Shown piece after piece: positions 6,597 through 17,469 of a DNA stretch of 64,000 bases. The stretch is from positions 109,144-173,143 of the forward strand of contig NZ_FMWR01000003.1 of assembly GCF_900103085.1 (NCBI RefSeq). The letters run 5' to 3'. This stretch comes from Gilliamella mensalis. Lineage in GTDB: Bacteria > Pseudomonadota > Gammaproteobacteria > Enterobacterales > Orbaceae. The first letter of the stretch is position 1; each line of letters begins with the position of its first letter. A program made the position numbers and the translations under genes. The notes below the pieces were generated by a model that was given only the letters and a program-made list of their open reading frames with translations, had not been told where the DNA came from and did not search any database.

Positions 6597-8345
6597 TTAT
6601 TTTTTACGCATTAACAATGCATCTTCCCAGTTAACCTTTTTTTCTTGCTTTTTATTTTGCAGTTGTTCTTGTTGAGTATTATCTTTATGAGCAAATTTTT
6701 CTATTTTTTCAGCTTTATCTGCATAAATTAGAGTTTTATTCGCTTTACGAGGTGGTTTATCTAAAAATGAAAGTAACGCCTTGGTGTATTGATCTTCAGG
6801 AGAATAGAAGATTTTTTCACGTGAACCTTGTTCAATAATGTTACCCTCTTTCATAACAACAACTTGATGGCACATAGAGTAAACCAAAGCTAAGTCATGA
6901 CTAATAAATAAATAACTAAGCTTATGCTTTTGTTGTAATAACTTAAGTAAATTAATAATTTGCTTTTGGATAGTGTGATCTAACGATGAAGTTGGCTCAT
7001 CTAAGATCAATAATTCCGGCTTCAAAATTAAGGCTCGAGCAATGGCTATTCGTTGACGTTGTCCACCTGAAAACTCGGTTGGATAGCGATAACGCATATC
7101 CGGCGCAAGGCCAACTTCTTGCATAATATCAATTACTGCTTGCTCGCGTCGAGCTTTACTTAGTTTTTTGTGCGTCATTAATCCTTCACTAATCACTTGC
7201 TCAACATTAAAACGTGGGTTAAGTGATGAGAACGGATCTTGGAACACAACTTGAATACGGCTTCGAAATGGTAATAGTTTTTTGCCAGTTAGATTTTGTA
7301 TAGAATGGCTATCAAATATAATGTTACCTTGTGATTTAATCAAGCGTAAAATGGCTAGTGCTGCGGTCGTTTTTCCCGATCCTGATTCACCAACAATCCC
7401 AACAGTTTCACCTTGATGCACAGTAAAACCAATATTATTAACTATTTGTTTTTTTTGACTGCTAAATAAACGCTTTTTGGCAATAACCTCAACACTCAGA
7501 TGATTTACATTAAGCAGTATTCCAGGAGTATCAGGCAAAGGTGCCGGATCACCATTTGGCTGTGAATTTAATAGTGTTTGAGTATATTTATGTTCTGGAC
7601 GTAAAAAGATGCGCTGCTTATTATTATATTCAACAATTTCGCCTTTTTGCATAACAGCTACTTTATCGGCGAGTTTTTTAACAATGCTAAGATTATGCGA
7701 AATAAATAGCATGCTCATATTCAGTTCGTTTTTTAACTCTTTTAATAACTGAATAATTTGTGCCTGCACTGACACATCTAAAGCAGTGGTTGGTTCGTCT
7801 GCTATTAATAATTTAGGATGAGTTAAAATTGCCATAGCGATCATAACACGCTGCCTTTCGCCACCCGATAGCTGGTGAGGGTAAGCCGACAATTTACTTT
7901 TTGGCTCTTTAATACCTACACGATCAAGATATTGCAAAATCTCGCAACGCGCATCATTGTGGTGCATACCACGATGTAATGCCAATACTTCATAAAGTTG
8001 TTTTTCAACCGTATGTAGAGGGTTTAATGACACCATTGGTTCTTGAAAGATCATGCTAATTTGATTACCGCGTACCTGACGAAGCGCTTTTTCTGACGCA
8101 TGCAATAAAGAGGTTTCTTCAAACAGAATATCACCAGTAGGATAGAGTACTTGCTCTTTACGTAACAAACGCAGGATAGACAAAGCAGTAACACTTTTAC
8201 CTGAACCTGACTCACCAACCAGTGCCAATGTCTCTTGCTGATGAATATCAAAGCTAATATCACTCACTACTTGTGATATCTTTTTTGCACCACATTTAAA
8301 AGCGATACTTAAATTCTGAACAGATAATAAAGGAGAACTCATCAA
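6597..8345 (-). CDS. yejF: YejF, double ATPase of the YejABEF peptide importer
   Basis: 582 aa, two fused ABC ATPase halves. The first has Walker A GESGSGKS (44-51), signature LSGGERQR and Walker B LLIADEP; the second has GESGSGKT, FSGGQRQR and LLILDEP. It powers uptake of oligopeptides and, in E. coli, microcin C. It starts with a 4-nt overlap with yejE (8342-8345), so it is translationally coupled. About 50 residues longer than E. coli YejF because of a charged, lysine/glutamine-rich C-terminal tail of unclear role. Confidence 0.93.
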   Translation of the reverse strand: MMSSPLLSVQNLSIAFKCGAKKISQVVSDISFDIHQQETLALVGESGSGKSVTALSILRLLRKEQVLYPTGDILFEETSLLHASEKALRQVRGNQISMIFQEPMVSLNPLHTVEKQLYEVLALHRGMHHNDARCEILQYLDRVGIKEPKSKLSAYPHQLSGGERQRVMIAMAILTHPKLLIADEPTTALDVSVQAQIIQLLKELKNELNMSMLFISHNLSIVKKLADKVAVMQKGEIVEYNNKQRIFLRPEHKYTQTLLNSQPNGDPAPLPDTPGILLNVNHLSVEVIAKKRLFSSQKKQIVNNIGFTVHQGETVGIVGESGSGKTTAALAILRLIKSQGNIIFDSHSIQNLTGKKLLPFRSRIQVVFQDPFSSLNPRFNVEQVISEGLMTHKKLSKARREQAVIDIMQEVGLAPDMRYRYPTEFSGGQRQRIAIARALILKPELLILDEPTSSLDHTIQKQIINLLKLLQQKHKLSYLFISHDLALVYSMCHQVVVMKEGNIIEQGSREKIFYSPEDQYTKALLSFLDKPPRKANKTLIYADKAEKIEKFAHKDNTQQEQLQNKKQEKKVNWEDALLMRKK

Positions 8346-9373
8346 TACGCCCCTTTGTTTGGATCGAATGCATCCCTTACTGCCTCACCAATAAAAATAA
8401 GTAGTGAAAGTAAAGTTGCAATAATTAAAAATGAACTGATACCTAGCCAAGGTGCTTGCAAATTATTTTTACCTTGTAGCAACAGGCGACCTAAAGACGG
8501 CGAATCAATCGGTAGACCAAAACCCAAAAAGTCTAGTGACGTTAAAGTGGTAATTGATCCACACAGAATAAAAGGCAAAAAAGTTAATGTTGCAGCCATT
8601 GCATTAGGTAAGATGTGGTGGAACATAATTTTATAGTCATTCACGCCCATTGCTCTAGCCGCTCGGATATAATCAAAATTACGAGTCCGTAAAAATTCAG
8701 TTCGCACAATTCCTGCTAATCCCATCCAACCAAATAAAACAGTAATACCTAGCAACCACCAAAAATCAAGTGGCAAAATGCTGGCTAATAAAATAATCAC
8801 AAATAAACCCGGCAAGCCACACCAAATTTCAATAAATCGTTGCCCTATCAGGTCTACAGTTCCTCCATAATAACCTTGGATTGCGCCAATAATTACACCA
8901 ATGACTAAGGTAAACAATGTCAAAAAAATTGCAAAAAACATCGAAATACGAAAACCATATAAGATGTTGGCCAGTACATCAAAACCCGCATCGGTTGTAC
9001 CTAACCAATGTGACACAGAAGGCGGTGTTGGGAAGGTGTTTGGCGTATCATAAATTAAGGTATTATAACTGTAGCGAAATGGCGGCCATAACATCCAACC
9101 ATTAGTTTTTATTTTATTTTGAACGACTGGATCAAGGTAATTGGTTTGTGTATTAAATTTCCCACCAAATTCTGTTTCTGGATAAAAATGAAAAATTGGT
9201 GAATAGTAACTATTTTGATATTTAATAAAAATAGGTCTATCGTTAACAATAAAATCCGCAAATAAACTAATCACAAAAAAAATCGAAAATAACCAGAGTG
9301 AATAATAACCACGGCGATTATGTTTAAATCGTTGCCAACGTTGCTGATTAATAGAGTAGTTGCTGGTCATCAA
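8342..9373 (-). CDS. yejE: YejE, inner-membrane permease of the YejABEF importer
   Basis: 343 aa, binding-protein-dependent transport permease. One N-terminal membrane segment ([19 protein letters not shown]), a periplasmic region containing [17 protein letters not shown], then five helices with the coupling (EAA) region [18 protein letters not shown]. It overlaps both yejB (9370) and yejF (8345) by four nt. Two adjacent ATGs are possible; either gives the same protein apart from one Met. Pairs with YejB to form the channel. Confidence 0.93.
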   Translation of the reverse strand: MMTSNYSINQQRWQRFKHNRRGYYSLWLFSIFFVISLFADFIVNDRPIFIKYQNSYYSPIFHFYPETEFGGKFNTQTNYLDPVVQNKIKTNGWMLWPPFRYSYNTLIYDTPNTFPTPPSVSHWLGTTDAGFDVLANILYGFRISMFFAIFLTLFTLVIGVIIGAIQGYYGGTVDLIGQRFIEIWCGLPGLFVIILLASILPLDFWWLLGITVLFGWMGLAGIVRTEFLRTRNFDYIRAARAMGVNDYKIMFHHILPNAMAATLTFLPFILCGSITTLTSLDFLGFGLPIDSPSLGRLLLQGKNNLQAPWLGISSFLIIATLLSLLIFIGEAVRDAFDPNKGAY

Positions 9374-10458
9374 TTGTGCGCCTCAAAGTCAATACGTGGA
9401 TCAATCATCATATAAGATAAATCGGATAATAGTTTAGTAATAAGCCCTATTAACGTAAAAATATACAGAGAGCCAAAAATGACGGGGTAATCACGTTGAA
9501 TAATTGCTTCATAACCCAATAAACCTATCCCATTAAGCGAAAAAATAATTTCAATTAGTAACGAACCAGTAAATAAAATACTCACGAAAGCAGCAGGAAA
9601 GCCTGATACAATCAGTAGCGTTGCATTACGAAAAACATGTTTATACATAATTTTTCTTTCGCTTAATCCTTTAGCACGTGCGGTTATGACATACTGTTTA
9701 CGGATTTCATCTAAAAATGAATTCTTGGTCAGCATAGTGAGTGAAGCAAAACCGCCAATGACCATCGCAATCGTGGGTAAACAAATATGCCATGCGTAGT
9801 CTTTCACTTTGCCCCAAAAATCAAGTTGTTCAAAATGATTTGAAACCAATCCTCGTAGTGGAAAAATATCCCAATAACTACCACCAGCAAACAGCACAAT
9901 TAACAATACAGCTAATAAAAAAGATGGTATAGCATAACCAATTATAATCAACGTACTAGACCAAAAATCAAATATTGAACCATCTTTTACTGCTTTGCGA
10001 ATACCTAAGGGGATTGAAATCAGATAAACAATTAACGTACTCCATAACCCCAATGAAATTGAAACAGGCAAACTTTTGACAATCAAGCCTAATACCGATT
10101 CACTTTTAAAAAAACTATTACCAAAATCAAATAAAATATAGTGTTTGAGCGTTTCAACATAACGTTCAAATAGGGGTTTATCAAAACCATACTGTTTTTC
10201 AATCATCGCGACAACTTGCGGATCAAGCCCACGAGATCCACGATAGTTTGACTCATTTTTATACTGCTGTACTGATGTAGATGAACCACTACTACCTGGC
10301 AATACCCCTTGCCCAGCTTGCGGTCCACTTTCAATCATAGCAAGCGCCTGATCGACAGGTCCGCCCGGTGCCACTTGCACAATAAAAAAGTTGATTGTTA
10401 AAATTACAAATAATGTTGGAATAATCAGTAGTAATCGACGAATAAGATAATTTAGCAT
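9370..10458 (-). CDS. yejB: YejB, inner-membrane permease of the YejABEF importer
   Basis: 362 aa, almost the E. coli length (364). Start taken at ATG 10458 because [18 protein letters not shown] matches the family N-terminus and the ATG lies one nt after the yejA stop; the longer open frame into yejA is ignored. Contains [13 protein letters not shown] early, [14 protein letters not shown], and the coupling-loop segment [16 protein letters not shown]. Third component of the operon order yejA-B-E-F. Confidence 0.94.
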   Translation of the reverse strand: MLNYLIRRLLLIIPTLFVILTINFFIVQVAPGGPVDQALAMIESGPQAGQGVLPGSSGSSTSVQQYKNESNYRGSRGLDPQVVAMIEKQYGFDKPLFERYVETLKHYILFDFGNSFFKSESVLGLIVKSLPVSISLGLWSTLIVYLISIPLGIRKAVKDGSIFDFWSSTLIIIGYAIPSFLLAVLLIVLFAGGSYWDIFPLRGLVSNHFEQLDFWGKVKDYAWHICLPTIAMVIGGFASLTMLTKNSFLDEIRKQYVITARAKGLSERKIMYKHVFRNATLLIVSGFPAAFVSILFTGSLLIEIIFSLNGIGLLGYEAIIQRDYPVIFGSLYIFTLIGLITKLLSDLSYMMIDPRIDFEAHN

Positions 10459-10459
10459 A

Positions 10460-12427
10460 TTAATGTTCCTGATTCTTAGGCAGGCTAGCTGCTTTGTCTG
10501 CATCATACCACCAACTATCAATCCCTATCGCATAAGTTGGCTGTATAGCTGGTTGCCCAAATTTGTTCCAGTAAGCATAATATGTTTTACTGTTATACCA
10601 CATAGGAATCATTGGATATTCTTGCGTTAAAATACGATCAAGTGCTCGCCCAAGTGGCACGAGCTCATCTTGATTATCCACATTCTTAGTTATTTCAGCA
10701 ATAATGGCATCAATAGCCTGATTATGTAGCCCTGAAGCATTCCACGATGAGTTAAGATACTCACTTCCCCAAAGCACTAGCAAACTCGAACTTGGGTAAT
10801 TTACGGCATAATAATCACGTGCAACCATATCATAATCACGTTCACGAACGCGCCGTAATTGTTGTGCTGAATCCAACAAAGTAATTTTCATAGTGATTCC
10901 CAATCGGGCTAAATTTTGTTGAAAAGGAATGGCGTATTTAATATCGCTACCAAGATAACTGATCAGTTCAAATTCAAATGGTTGCTGTGTTTTAGTGTTA
11001 ATTAAGTTGCCGTTTTTGATTGCCCATCCGGCTTGTTTTAATAATTCAGCAGCTTTTAATAAATTATCACGATTAAAGCCTTTACCATCACTTTTGGGAA
11101 TAGAATAAGCATTCTTAAAAACGGCTTCTGGAATAATATGTTTATAAGGATTTAACCACTTCAATTCTTGCTCTGTTGGCTTGCCTTTTGCCGCATAAAT
11201 AGTGTTTTCAAAAAAACTATAAGGTCTTTTGTAACTATCATAATAAAATGCATGATTCAACCATTCAAAATCAAATGCCAATGTGATAGCTTCACGCACT
11301 TTGATATCTTTAAATAGATCTTTTTGCAAATTAAATGCTAACCACTTAGTATCAGTTGCCGTTTGAATGGGTTGTTCTTGTTTAATAATATGCTTAGAAT
11401 CAAAATATTTACCTTGGTATTGAGTAAACCAGTTTTTAGGCTGATCTTCCGCGCGCAAATCATATTCACCCGCTTTAAATGCCTCTAACGAAACATTATT
11501 ATCCATATAGTAATCAATACGTTTTTCGTCAAAATTATCTAAACCTTTATTTATAGGCAAATCGCGCGCCCAATAATTTGGATTACGCCGATAAACAACA
11601 TATTGTCCTAATTTATATTCACTAATATAGTAAGAACCACTACCAACGGGCGGTATACTTAATGGTTCAGAAAGATCATGATTTTGCCAAAAATGTCTAG
11701 GAATAACTCGCATACTACCAACAAATGAAAACAGTTTTTCACGATCGGAAGCGGGTATATCAACACGCACACGGTAATCATCTATCGCTTTAACTGTGAT
11801 TCCTTTGTTATAAACACGATATTGAGGTACCCCTTCGGTCATAAATTTATCAAAGGTAAACTCAACATCATGGGCTGTTATGGGTTGATCGTCTTGAAAA
11901 CGAGCCTTGGGATTAATTATGACTTCTGCCCAGCGATAACTATCAGAATAGGTGATTGATGTCGCAATTAGTGGATAAAAACTGGTAATATCATCAGCTG
12001 TATTGGTAAAAAGCGTATCATATAGCAGTCCTGAGTTTCGCTCAGGAGCGCCACGGCTAGCAAAACGATTCAAATTATCAAAAGACCCTACTTCAGCCAG
12101 TTTAATTACACCACCTTTAGGTGCATTAGGATTGACATAATCAAGATGCTTAAAATGCTCAGGATACTTGGGCTGGCCTGACAGTGAAAACACCGTTTTA
12201 TGATAAATTTTCTCATAATGTTGGCTAGGACCAACAAGATCAATTTGCTGATCTTCAAGTAACTGAGCTGGGCTATTAGTATCCGCTTCTATCTCAGTTT
12301 GAGTTTGATGTACAATTTGTTGCTCTTCATCGGCAAAAGCAGGTGCACAACAAATGACTATGCCACTTAGGCAACTCAAGATGAATAATGTTTTTATAGG
12401 TTGTTTAACTCGACTAATCATCCTCAT
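10460..12427 (-). CDS. yejA: YejA, periplasmic peptide-binding protein
   Basis: 655 aa, family 5 extracellular solute-binding protein. The signal peptide runs to about residue 32 (hydrophobic [14 protein letters not shown], cleavage after AFA). The mature protein carries [19 protein letters not shown], typical of YejA, and [17 protein letters not shown] near the C-terminus. An acidic/glutamine-rich stretch (residues 33-65) follows the signal peptide and accounts for most of the extra length over E. coli YejA (604). First gene of the yej operon; divergent from cas3. Confidence 0.93.
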   Translation of the reverse strand: MRMISRVKQPIKTLFILSCLSGIVICCAPAFADEEQQIVHQTQTEIEADTNSPAQLLEDQQIDLVGPSQHYEKIYHKTVFSLSGQPKYPEHFKHLDYVNPNAPKGGVIKLAEVGSFDNLNRFASRGAPERNSGLLYDTLFTNTADDITSFYPLIATSITYSDSYRWAEVIINPKARFQDDQPITAHDVEFTFDKFMTEGVPQYRVYNKGITVKAIDDYRVRVDIPASDREKLFSFVGSMRVIPRHFWQNHDLSEPLSIPPVGSGSYYISEYKLGQYVVYRRNPNYWARDLPINKGLDNFDEKRIDYYMDNNVSLEAFKAGEYDLRAEDQPKNWFTQYQGKYFDSKHIIKQEQPIQTATDTKWLAFNLQKDLFKDIKVREAITLAFDFEWLNHAFYYDSYKRPYSFFENTIYAAKGKPTEQELKWLNPYKHIIPEAVFKNAYSIPKSDGKGFNRDNLLKAAELLKQAGWAIKNGNLINTKTQQPFEFELISYLGSDIKYAIPFQQNLARLGITMKITLLDSAQQLRRVRERDYDMVARDYYAVNYPSSSLLVLWGSEYLNSSWNASGLHNQAIDAIIAEITKNVDNQDELVPLGRALDRILTQEYPMIPMWYNSKTYYAYWNKFGQPAIQPTYAIGIDSWWYDADKAASLPKNQEH

Positions 12428-12730
12428 CCCTTTCCTGCTTTTTTAACAACTGCATCTGTATGTTACTTTCGATTACTAACATATCTAAATCATTTAAGGT
12501 GATAACATTCCCCCCTCAACTAAGTTCTATATTTTGCCAAACTTCAACTAAATGAGCAAAAACTAATTAATAAAGTGAACTTAAAATGATATGCAACCTA
12601 AATATACCTTTATTTTTATATTAAACAAGCTATATTAAATTAATTATAAATAATGAGTATGGTTATATAATTAAAAAAACTTACGTAGTACAGCATCTAT
12701 TTCCAAATAGTAAAAAAGGAATAAAACTCA
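12428..12730. other. Divergent yejA/cas3 intergenic region
   Basis: 303 bp, strongly AT-rich, carrying the divergent control regions of yejA and cas3. No promoter stands out and no second CRISPR repeat or AAG-flanked match to the 4473-4493 guide is present. AAAAAAGGAA just before 12731 is the cas3 ribosome site. Confidence 0.5.
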
Positions 12731-15436
12731 ATGGCTGAATCGTTTTATCAATATTGGGGAAAATGTCGCCAGAGCGCTAATAACGATAATTATCACTTGC
12801 TGGCTTATCATAACTTAGATGTTGCCGCTTGTGGCTATCAAATAATTAAACATAATTATTTCAATGCCGCTGAATTGTTTGAACAGATAGGTTTTTCCAA
12901 AGATACTAACGAAAAAACAGCCCTCTGGTTTGCCTATTTTTTGGCTTGGCATGATATAGGTAAATTCGCCAATGGGTTCCAACAGTTGTTTAAGCACAAC
13001 AATCCGCAACTCGTTGCTGCTGATCCGGCAAAAAGATACATGTCCAGACATGATTCTCTTGGATTTTGGTTATGGGGTACTTTTCTTAAGAATAAAACTG
13101 AAATTCAGTTATCTAACTATAATAGAAAGATAGAGCATTTTTTGGATATATGGTTACTCATCATGACAGGCCATCATGGCAAGCCACCAGAATTGCGAGT
13201 AAATGGCAACTTATCATTTAATCAACAAGATAAACAAGCAGCATTAGATTATATAAAAGCAATTAATGAGTTTTTTATTAGCGAACATAAATTAGCAGAC
13301 TATTGCTCTTTCTTTTTTGATAAAGCATTGCAAAAAAAACTTAATCAAATAAGTTGGTTAATTGCTGGTTTAACCGTTATTAGTGATTGGCTAGGATCTA
13401 ACGAATCGTTTTTTCCTTTTTGTTCCCAAGTAATACCTCTTGCTGAATATTGGCATAAGCATGCTATTATTCAAGCAGAAAAAGCGATATCTACTTTACC
13501 CAAAACATCGCCTATTGCCCCTTTTATTGATATCAAAAATTTATTTCCATTTATTGAAAAGCCCACACCACTGCAACAACAAGCACTATCATGCCAATTG
13601 GCTAATGACGGTCCAGAATTATTTATTATGGAAGATGTTACAGGGGCTGGGAAAACCGAAGCCTCAATGGTTTTAGCACATAGACTAATGACAGCTAAAA
13701 AAGCTCAAGGTATTTATATTGGCTTACCAACCCAAGCAACAGCAAATGCCATTTATCAACGTACAGCGACAATTTATGGGCAACTCTATCAGGCCGATAG
13801 TCACCCTTCACTAGTATTAGCACATGGTGCTAGCTATATGAACCCTCATTTTAATCAATCAATTATCAGCAGCGAGGATAGCTGCGAGCAACAATATCCT
13901 ACAGGCGAACAGACCATTAGTGCGGAGTGTCAGGAATGGTTTGTTGATACTCGGAAAAAGGCGCTATTGGCTGAAGTTGGTGTCGGTACCTTGGATCAAG
14001 CATTAATGGCGGTTATGCCATTTAAACATCAATCATTACGATTATTAGGTCTAAGACATAAGTTACTCATATTAGATGAAGTTCATGCTTATGATAGTTA
14101 CATGGTTAAATTATTAGAATCGTTATTGCATTATCACGCCTTACAAGGTGGTAGTGCTATTATTCTTACCGCCACCCTACCCCATTTTTTACGTGAAAAG
14201 TTACTCAATGCATTTTATACAGGCTTAACAAATCATCCTCAAGATCTACTTTTAAACCATAACTTACCTTTCCCTCTCATAACACAGCTTAATCATAATG
14301 GTTTAGTAGAACAAGCAATAGACACTCGGGATGAAGTCAAGCGTCAAGTAAACATTGAATGGATAGATGATATTGATGCAGGTATAAATAAAATCCGCCA
14401 CACGATAGCACAAGGTAAAATTATTTGCTGGATCAAAAACAGTATTGACGATGCAATTAGTTTGTATCAACAATTGCAATTAAAATTAGAGATAGATAGC
14501 AATAATATATTACTTTTTCATAGTCGTTTTGCTTTTTGTGATCGCCTTGAAATTGAACAAAAAACACTAAAATGGGCAGGTAAAACATCTAACCGTAATA
14601 CTCGCCACGCAAAAGTGATTATTGCAACTCAAGTTATTGAACAATCATTAGATCTTGATTTTGACGAGATGATTAGTGATATTGCCCCAATTGATTTATT
14701 GATACAACGTGCCGGCCGTTTAAGACGCCATGTACGAGATCAACAAGGTAATGTTAAACCTTTTGATGAAAAAACTCAGCCTTATGATGATCGTGGACAA
14801 CCCATTTTAACTGTACTTGCGCCACATTGGCAGGACAATCCCCAAAAAGATTGGCTTGATAATCCAACCTTTCGCAATACCAGTTATGTCTACCCTAACC
14901 ATGCTTATTTATGGTTTACCCAAAAAATATTACTGACTCAACGCGTTATCAAAATGCCTGAAGATGCCCGATTGTTAATTGAGTCAGTTTATGCACAAGA
15001 CATTGAACCACCAACGGGATTACAAGAAGCCTTTTACTCTGCACAAGGAAAATCACTTGGCCAAGCTTCGATCGCAAATCAAAGTTTATTACAGCTTAAT
15101 GATGGATATAATCGAACCTCTTGCAACGGATGGGAAAAGAATATTGAACTATCAACCCGACTATCAGAAGATAACGTCGATCTGTATTTAGCTTATAAGC
15201 TGGAAGATAACATAATACCTTATTGCACCAATAGTGAATATGCGTGGGCACAAAGTCGTGTTCCGCTAAGCATTTCAAAATGGGAAAAAATAAAAAAGAA
15301 TATCCCACAACTTGATCAACAAAGCTTAGAAAAGATTAGACTGCAAATACATAGACCTCAAGCCATTATTATCTTAATTGAACAAGGTAAAGAATCAACT
15401 TTTTACTCAAAAGAGATAGGATTTTATGCAAGTTAA
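12731..15436 (+). CDS. cas3: Cas3 helicase-nuclease, type I-E
   Basis: 901 aa versus 888 in E. coli. Cas3 is recruited by Cse1 to the R-loop and degrades target DNA. The N-terminal HD nuclease has a WHDIGKF motif (HD at 74-75) and a later TGHHGKP motif. The helicase has Walker A VTGAGKTE, DEVH box LILDEVHAYDSY, motif III SAIILTATLP, and motif VI LIQRAGRLRRH. All expected motifs look intact. Unusually it is not next to cse1: frdCD, an unknown gene and yejABEF (8.8 kb) lie between, and it is transcribed in the opposite direction with its own control region. Confidence 0.96.
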   Translation: MAESFYQYWGKCRQSANNDNYHLLAYHNLDVAACGYQIIKHNYFNAAELFEQIGFSKDTNEKTALWFAYFLAWHDIGKFANGFQQLFKHNNPQLVAADPAKRYMSRHDSLGFWLWGTFLKNKTEIQLSNYNRKIEHFLDIWLLIMTGHHGKPPELRVNGNLSFNQQDKQAALDYIKAINEFFISEHKLADYCSFFFDKALQKKLNQISWLIAGLTVISDWLGSNESFFPFCSQVIPLAEYWHKHAIIQAEKAISTLPKTSPIAPFIDIKNLFPFIEKPTPLQQQALSCQLANDGPELFIMEDVTGAGKTEASMVLAHRLMTAKKAQGIYIGLPTQATANAIYQRTATIYGQLYQADSHPSLVLAHGASYMNPHFNQSIISSEDSCEQQYPTGEQTISAECQEWFVDTRKKALLAEVGVGTLDQALMAVMPFKHQSLRLLGLRHKLLILDEVHAYDSYMVKLLESLLHYHALQGGSAIILTATLPHFLREKLLNAFYTGLTNHPQDLLLNHNLPFPLITQLNHNGLVEQAIDTRDEVKRQVNIEWIDDIDAGINKIRHTIAQGKIICWIKNSIDDAISLYQQLQLKLEIDSNNILLFHSRFAFCDRLEIEQKTLKWAGKTSNRNTRHAKVIIATQVIEQSLDLDFDEMISDIAPIDLLIQRAGRLRRHVRDQQGNVKPFDEKTQPYDDRGQPILTVLAPHWQDNPQKDWLDNPTFRNTSYVYPNHAYLWFTQKILLTQRVIKMPEDARLLIESVYAQDIEPPTGLQEAFYSAQGKSLGQASIANQSLLQLNDGYNRTSCNGWEKNIELSTRLSEDNVDLYLAYKLEDNIIPYCTNSEYAWAQSRVPLSISKWEKIKKNIPQLDQQSLEKIRLQIHRPQAIIILIEQGKESTFYSKEIGFYAS

Positions 15437-15574
15437 TTACGTATATATTTACTAATAATATGATTAAAAATCAAACTAAAGATTTGGTGGAATTTTACTT
15501 TTTTATTTTAATTATAGAACTATTAGCGATAATTAGTCTGCTCCCTATACGTGTTGCAATAAACTGAGTTAGAA

Positions 15575-15600
15575 AACGGTATTTCCATCGAAATGCCGTT
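15575..15600 (-). terminator. Hairpin terminator for the HhH/ClbS-like gene group
   Basis: Eleven-pair stem (15575-15585 with 15590-15600, one G-T pair) and a 4-nt loop; on the minus strand it is followed by TTTTCT. It would stop transcription coming from 15757-16538. Confidence 0.6.
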
Positions 15601-15626
15601 GTTCCTTGAACACTAGAGATAATTAA

Positions 15627-15671
15627 TTTTTGTAAAAAGGTTTCAGGTAACTATACGTTTCAGTATAAATA
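15627..15671 (+). repeat. Dispersed intergenic repeat, copy A
   Basis: Shares TTTTTGTAAAAA, then GTTTCAGGTAA and a CAGTATAAA end with copies at 20806-20852 and 57612-57660, all on the plus strand and all intergenic. No transposase or inverted ends seen. Confidence 0.55.
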
Positions 15672-15756
15672 TCTTAAAAATAGATAAGAAACCCAAAAAT
15701 TGATTATCATTGTTCAATTGAACGGTTGGATGCACTTACCGCCTATACAAGGAATA

Positions 15757-15990
15757 TTAAGTATTGTTAACTAAACTCAAAATATTACTTATTGCCGTTT
15801 TTGCTTGATGACTGTTTTTCCAACAAGTTGAACCTGTTAATAACGCACCTTTATTAAGGATTTCATCTAAACCAACATTACGCAATTTATCGAAAGAATC
15901 GAAGTTCATCTCTTCAAGTCTTTCAATAATTTTGGCACCCACGAATTTAAGTTCCATCAATTGCTGTCGTTCTGTTTCTGTAAAGGCCAT
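15757..15990 (-). CDS. Small helix-hairpin-helix (Cdd1-like) protein
   Basis: 77 aa. The N-terminal half, LMELKFVGAKIIERLEEM followed by SFDKLRNVG, looks like a helix-hairpin-helix fold as in the small Cdd1/pathogenicity-locus family, with a short C-terminal helix bearing a single cysteine. Such domains usually bind DNA non-specifically or mediate protein contacts; the exact role is unknown. It has a TTATTCTCC-complement ribosome site (GGAGAA) and lies 32 bp after the ClbS-like gene, probably co-transcribed with it. Confidence 0.6.
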   Translation of the reverse strand: MAFTETERQQLMELKFVGAKIIERLEEMNFDSFDKLRNVGLDEILNKGALLTGSTCWKNSHQAKTAISNILSLVNNT

Positions 15991-16022
15991 ATTATTCTCC
16001 TTACATTATATTGAATATAATT

Positions 16023-16538
16023 TTAAACTGATGCATTTAGCTTTTTCCACTTTCTGATTTTTGCTCTAAACGATTTAAAAGGCGCCACAGAATTAATATG
16101 GATAAATCGAGCAACAGTCCAAGATTCAGGATAAGGTGTAGTCCAATTACGGCTATCTTTTATAAACAAAGTGTCTTCGTTCAAAGATTGAATCCAATCA
16201 TTCCAAATGGTGATTTGCTGATTAAATGCTTGAATTAATGCCTGTAATGATAGGTATTGATATGTTTTATAAAATTGTTGATACAAATTACCCAATTGAT
16301 TCCATTTGTATCCAGAAGCCGGTAATTCAGGTGTTTTACCAGCAAGTTCATCATCATCCCAAGATTTCACCAAATTAAGCCAACCGAGTTGATAAGCAAT
16401 CATTTGTGCAGGAGTACGATCAACGCCCTCTACCAAAGAGTCTTTTTGTGATTCAGATAAAACTATAAACTCATCAATAAATAGCTTGGCCGTTTTGTTT
16501 ATTTCATCTAATAACTGCTGTTTAGTTGCATAAGCCAT
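16023..16538 (-). CDS. ClbS/DfsB-family four-helix bundle protein
   Basis: 171 aa, the family length. Hallmarks: MAYATKQQLLDEINKT at the N-terminus, EGVDRTPAQMIAYQLGWLN near 60, SGYKWNQLGNLYQQFY near 100, and ARFIHINSVAPFKSFRAKIRKWKKL at the end (quoted as VAPFKSFRAKIRKWKKL). ClbS in colibactin producers hydrolyses the genotoxin's cyclopropane to protect the host; DfsB-type relatives are widespread with unknown substrates. No colibactin genes are in the window, so the substrate here is unknown. Confidence 0.85.
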   Translation of the reverse strand: MAYATKQQLLDEINKTAKLFIDEFIVLSESQKDSLVEGVDRTPAQMIAYQLGWLNLVKSWDDDELAGKTPELPASGYKWNQLGNLYQQFYKTYQYLSLQALIQAFNQQITIWNDWIQSLNEDTLFIKDSRNWTTPYPESWTVARFIHINSVAPFKSFRAKIRKWKKLNASV

Positions 16539-16627
16539 GTCACCTACTTCTTATGAGATCATTCATATCTTTAAATATAACATAAAATCAATATATTATC
16601 TAAATATTTTTAATGAAATCTCTGTTT

Positions 16628-16942
16628 TTATTTTTCTTTGTTTTTGAAATATTCCAATTCTTCATCGATAAAATATCGTACTAGATTTGCATATAGATCT
16701 TTGATGATTTCGCCATTAAGTCCTAATTCATTCGACCATTGTTTTCGTTGCTCTAGCATACTGTCAAAACGTTCTTTGGCTTGTACATCAGTGGTATTTT
16801 TTTTGAACTTACTGGCAGCTTTGACGTATTCAAAGCGTGTAGCAAGCAATTTAATTATGGAATGGTCAATCTGATCTATTTCGGCACGAATGTGGTTCAT
16901 ATTCTCACATTTGTTTGGCGCTTGGGTAGGTTTATAAGTCAC
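16628..16942 (-). CDS. PchB-like isochorismate lyase / AroQ chorismate mutase fold
   Basis: 104 aa, all-helical AroQ fold. HIRAEIDQIDHSIIKLLATR (16-35) and FEYVKAASKFK match the PchB family, which makes salicylate and pyruvate from isochorismate and often has weak chorismate mutase activity. The start is GTG 16940-16942 with AAAGG nine nt upstream; a shorter ATG form (residue 15) would cut into the first helix. No pchA or siderophore gene is adjacent, so the physiological product is uncertain. Confidence 0.8.
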   Translation of the reverse strand: MTYKPTQAPNKCENMNHIRAEIDQIDHSIIKLLATRFEYVKAASKFKKNTTDVQAKERFDSMLEQRKQWSNELGLNGEIIKDLYANLVRYFIDEELEYFKNKEK

Positions 16943-17267
16943 GATTTTATACCTTTTGTTTATTTAACTTTTTATATCCTATCACTATTAGATTATGCAC
17001 AAAAGTATCACTTAGTAGATGTCATCGTTGCACTATATTTATATATACAAAATTGATTGTGCACTTTTAATAGAATTGAGTTTAATATTTGGAGATATTC
17101 AATAATTAATTGATTTTTTTATTTATTAAATCAATTTCGTTTTTCATTGATAACCACTGAATAACACAATAATATAACTAAAAATTTTGGTCATGCATCT
17201 GCTAACAAATACTTCGAGAATTTTATATACTTTAAGTGGGTTTTAAAGAATCTTACAGAATATTGAT
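16943..17267. other. Intergenic region before tRNA-Ala
   Basis: 325 bp, very AT-rich. It must hold the promoter for the PchB-like gene (GATATAAA near 16974 on the minus strand is a possible -10). Nothing else recognisable. Confidence 0.4.
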
Positions 17268-17343
17268 TGGTGGAGCCAAGGGGGATCGAACCCCTGACCT
17301 CAACGCTGCCAGCGTTGCGCTCTCCCAGCTGAGCTATGGCCCC
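17268..17343 (-). tRNA. tRNA-Ala (anticodon GGC)
   Basis: 76 nt with encoded CCA. Acceptor GGGGCCA pairs with TGGCTCC (one wobble), D arm GCTCAGCTGGGAGAGC, anticodon loop CTGGCAG giving GGC, and T loop GGTTCGATCC. Confidence 0.95.
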
Positions 17344-17436
17344 AAATAGAAAGGGATAAAACTGTGGCTAATAATATGCAACTAAATAATAAGTGTCAAT
17401 CGATTTGATATTATTTGTTTAAAAAACAGGCTAATA

Positions 17437-17463
17437 AAACTCTGCCTATTGATGGCAGAGTTT
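17437..17463 (-). terminator. Terminator after secF
   Basis: Ten-bp perfect stem AAACTCTGCC / GGCAGAGTTT with a 7-nt loop, immediately after the secF stop; followed by TTATTAG on the minus strand. Confidence 0.7.
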
Positions 17464-17469
17464 ACATAA

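Larger units (their letters stand above)
15437..15756. other. Intergenic region after cas3
   Basis: 320 bp between convergent genes. It holds the terminator hairpin at 15575-15600 and one copy of a dispersed 45-bp repeat at 15627-15671. No ORF with a credible start seen. Confidence 0.5.

Noticed and set aside
12707..12713. Second possible CreR target (ATAGTAA) upstream of cas3
   Set aside because: Only seven seed bases match, the preceding triplet is CAA rather than AAG, and it lies in the purine-rich ribosome-site region of cas3.
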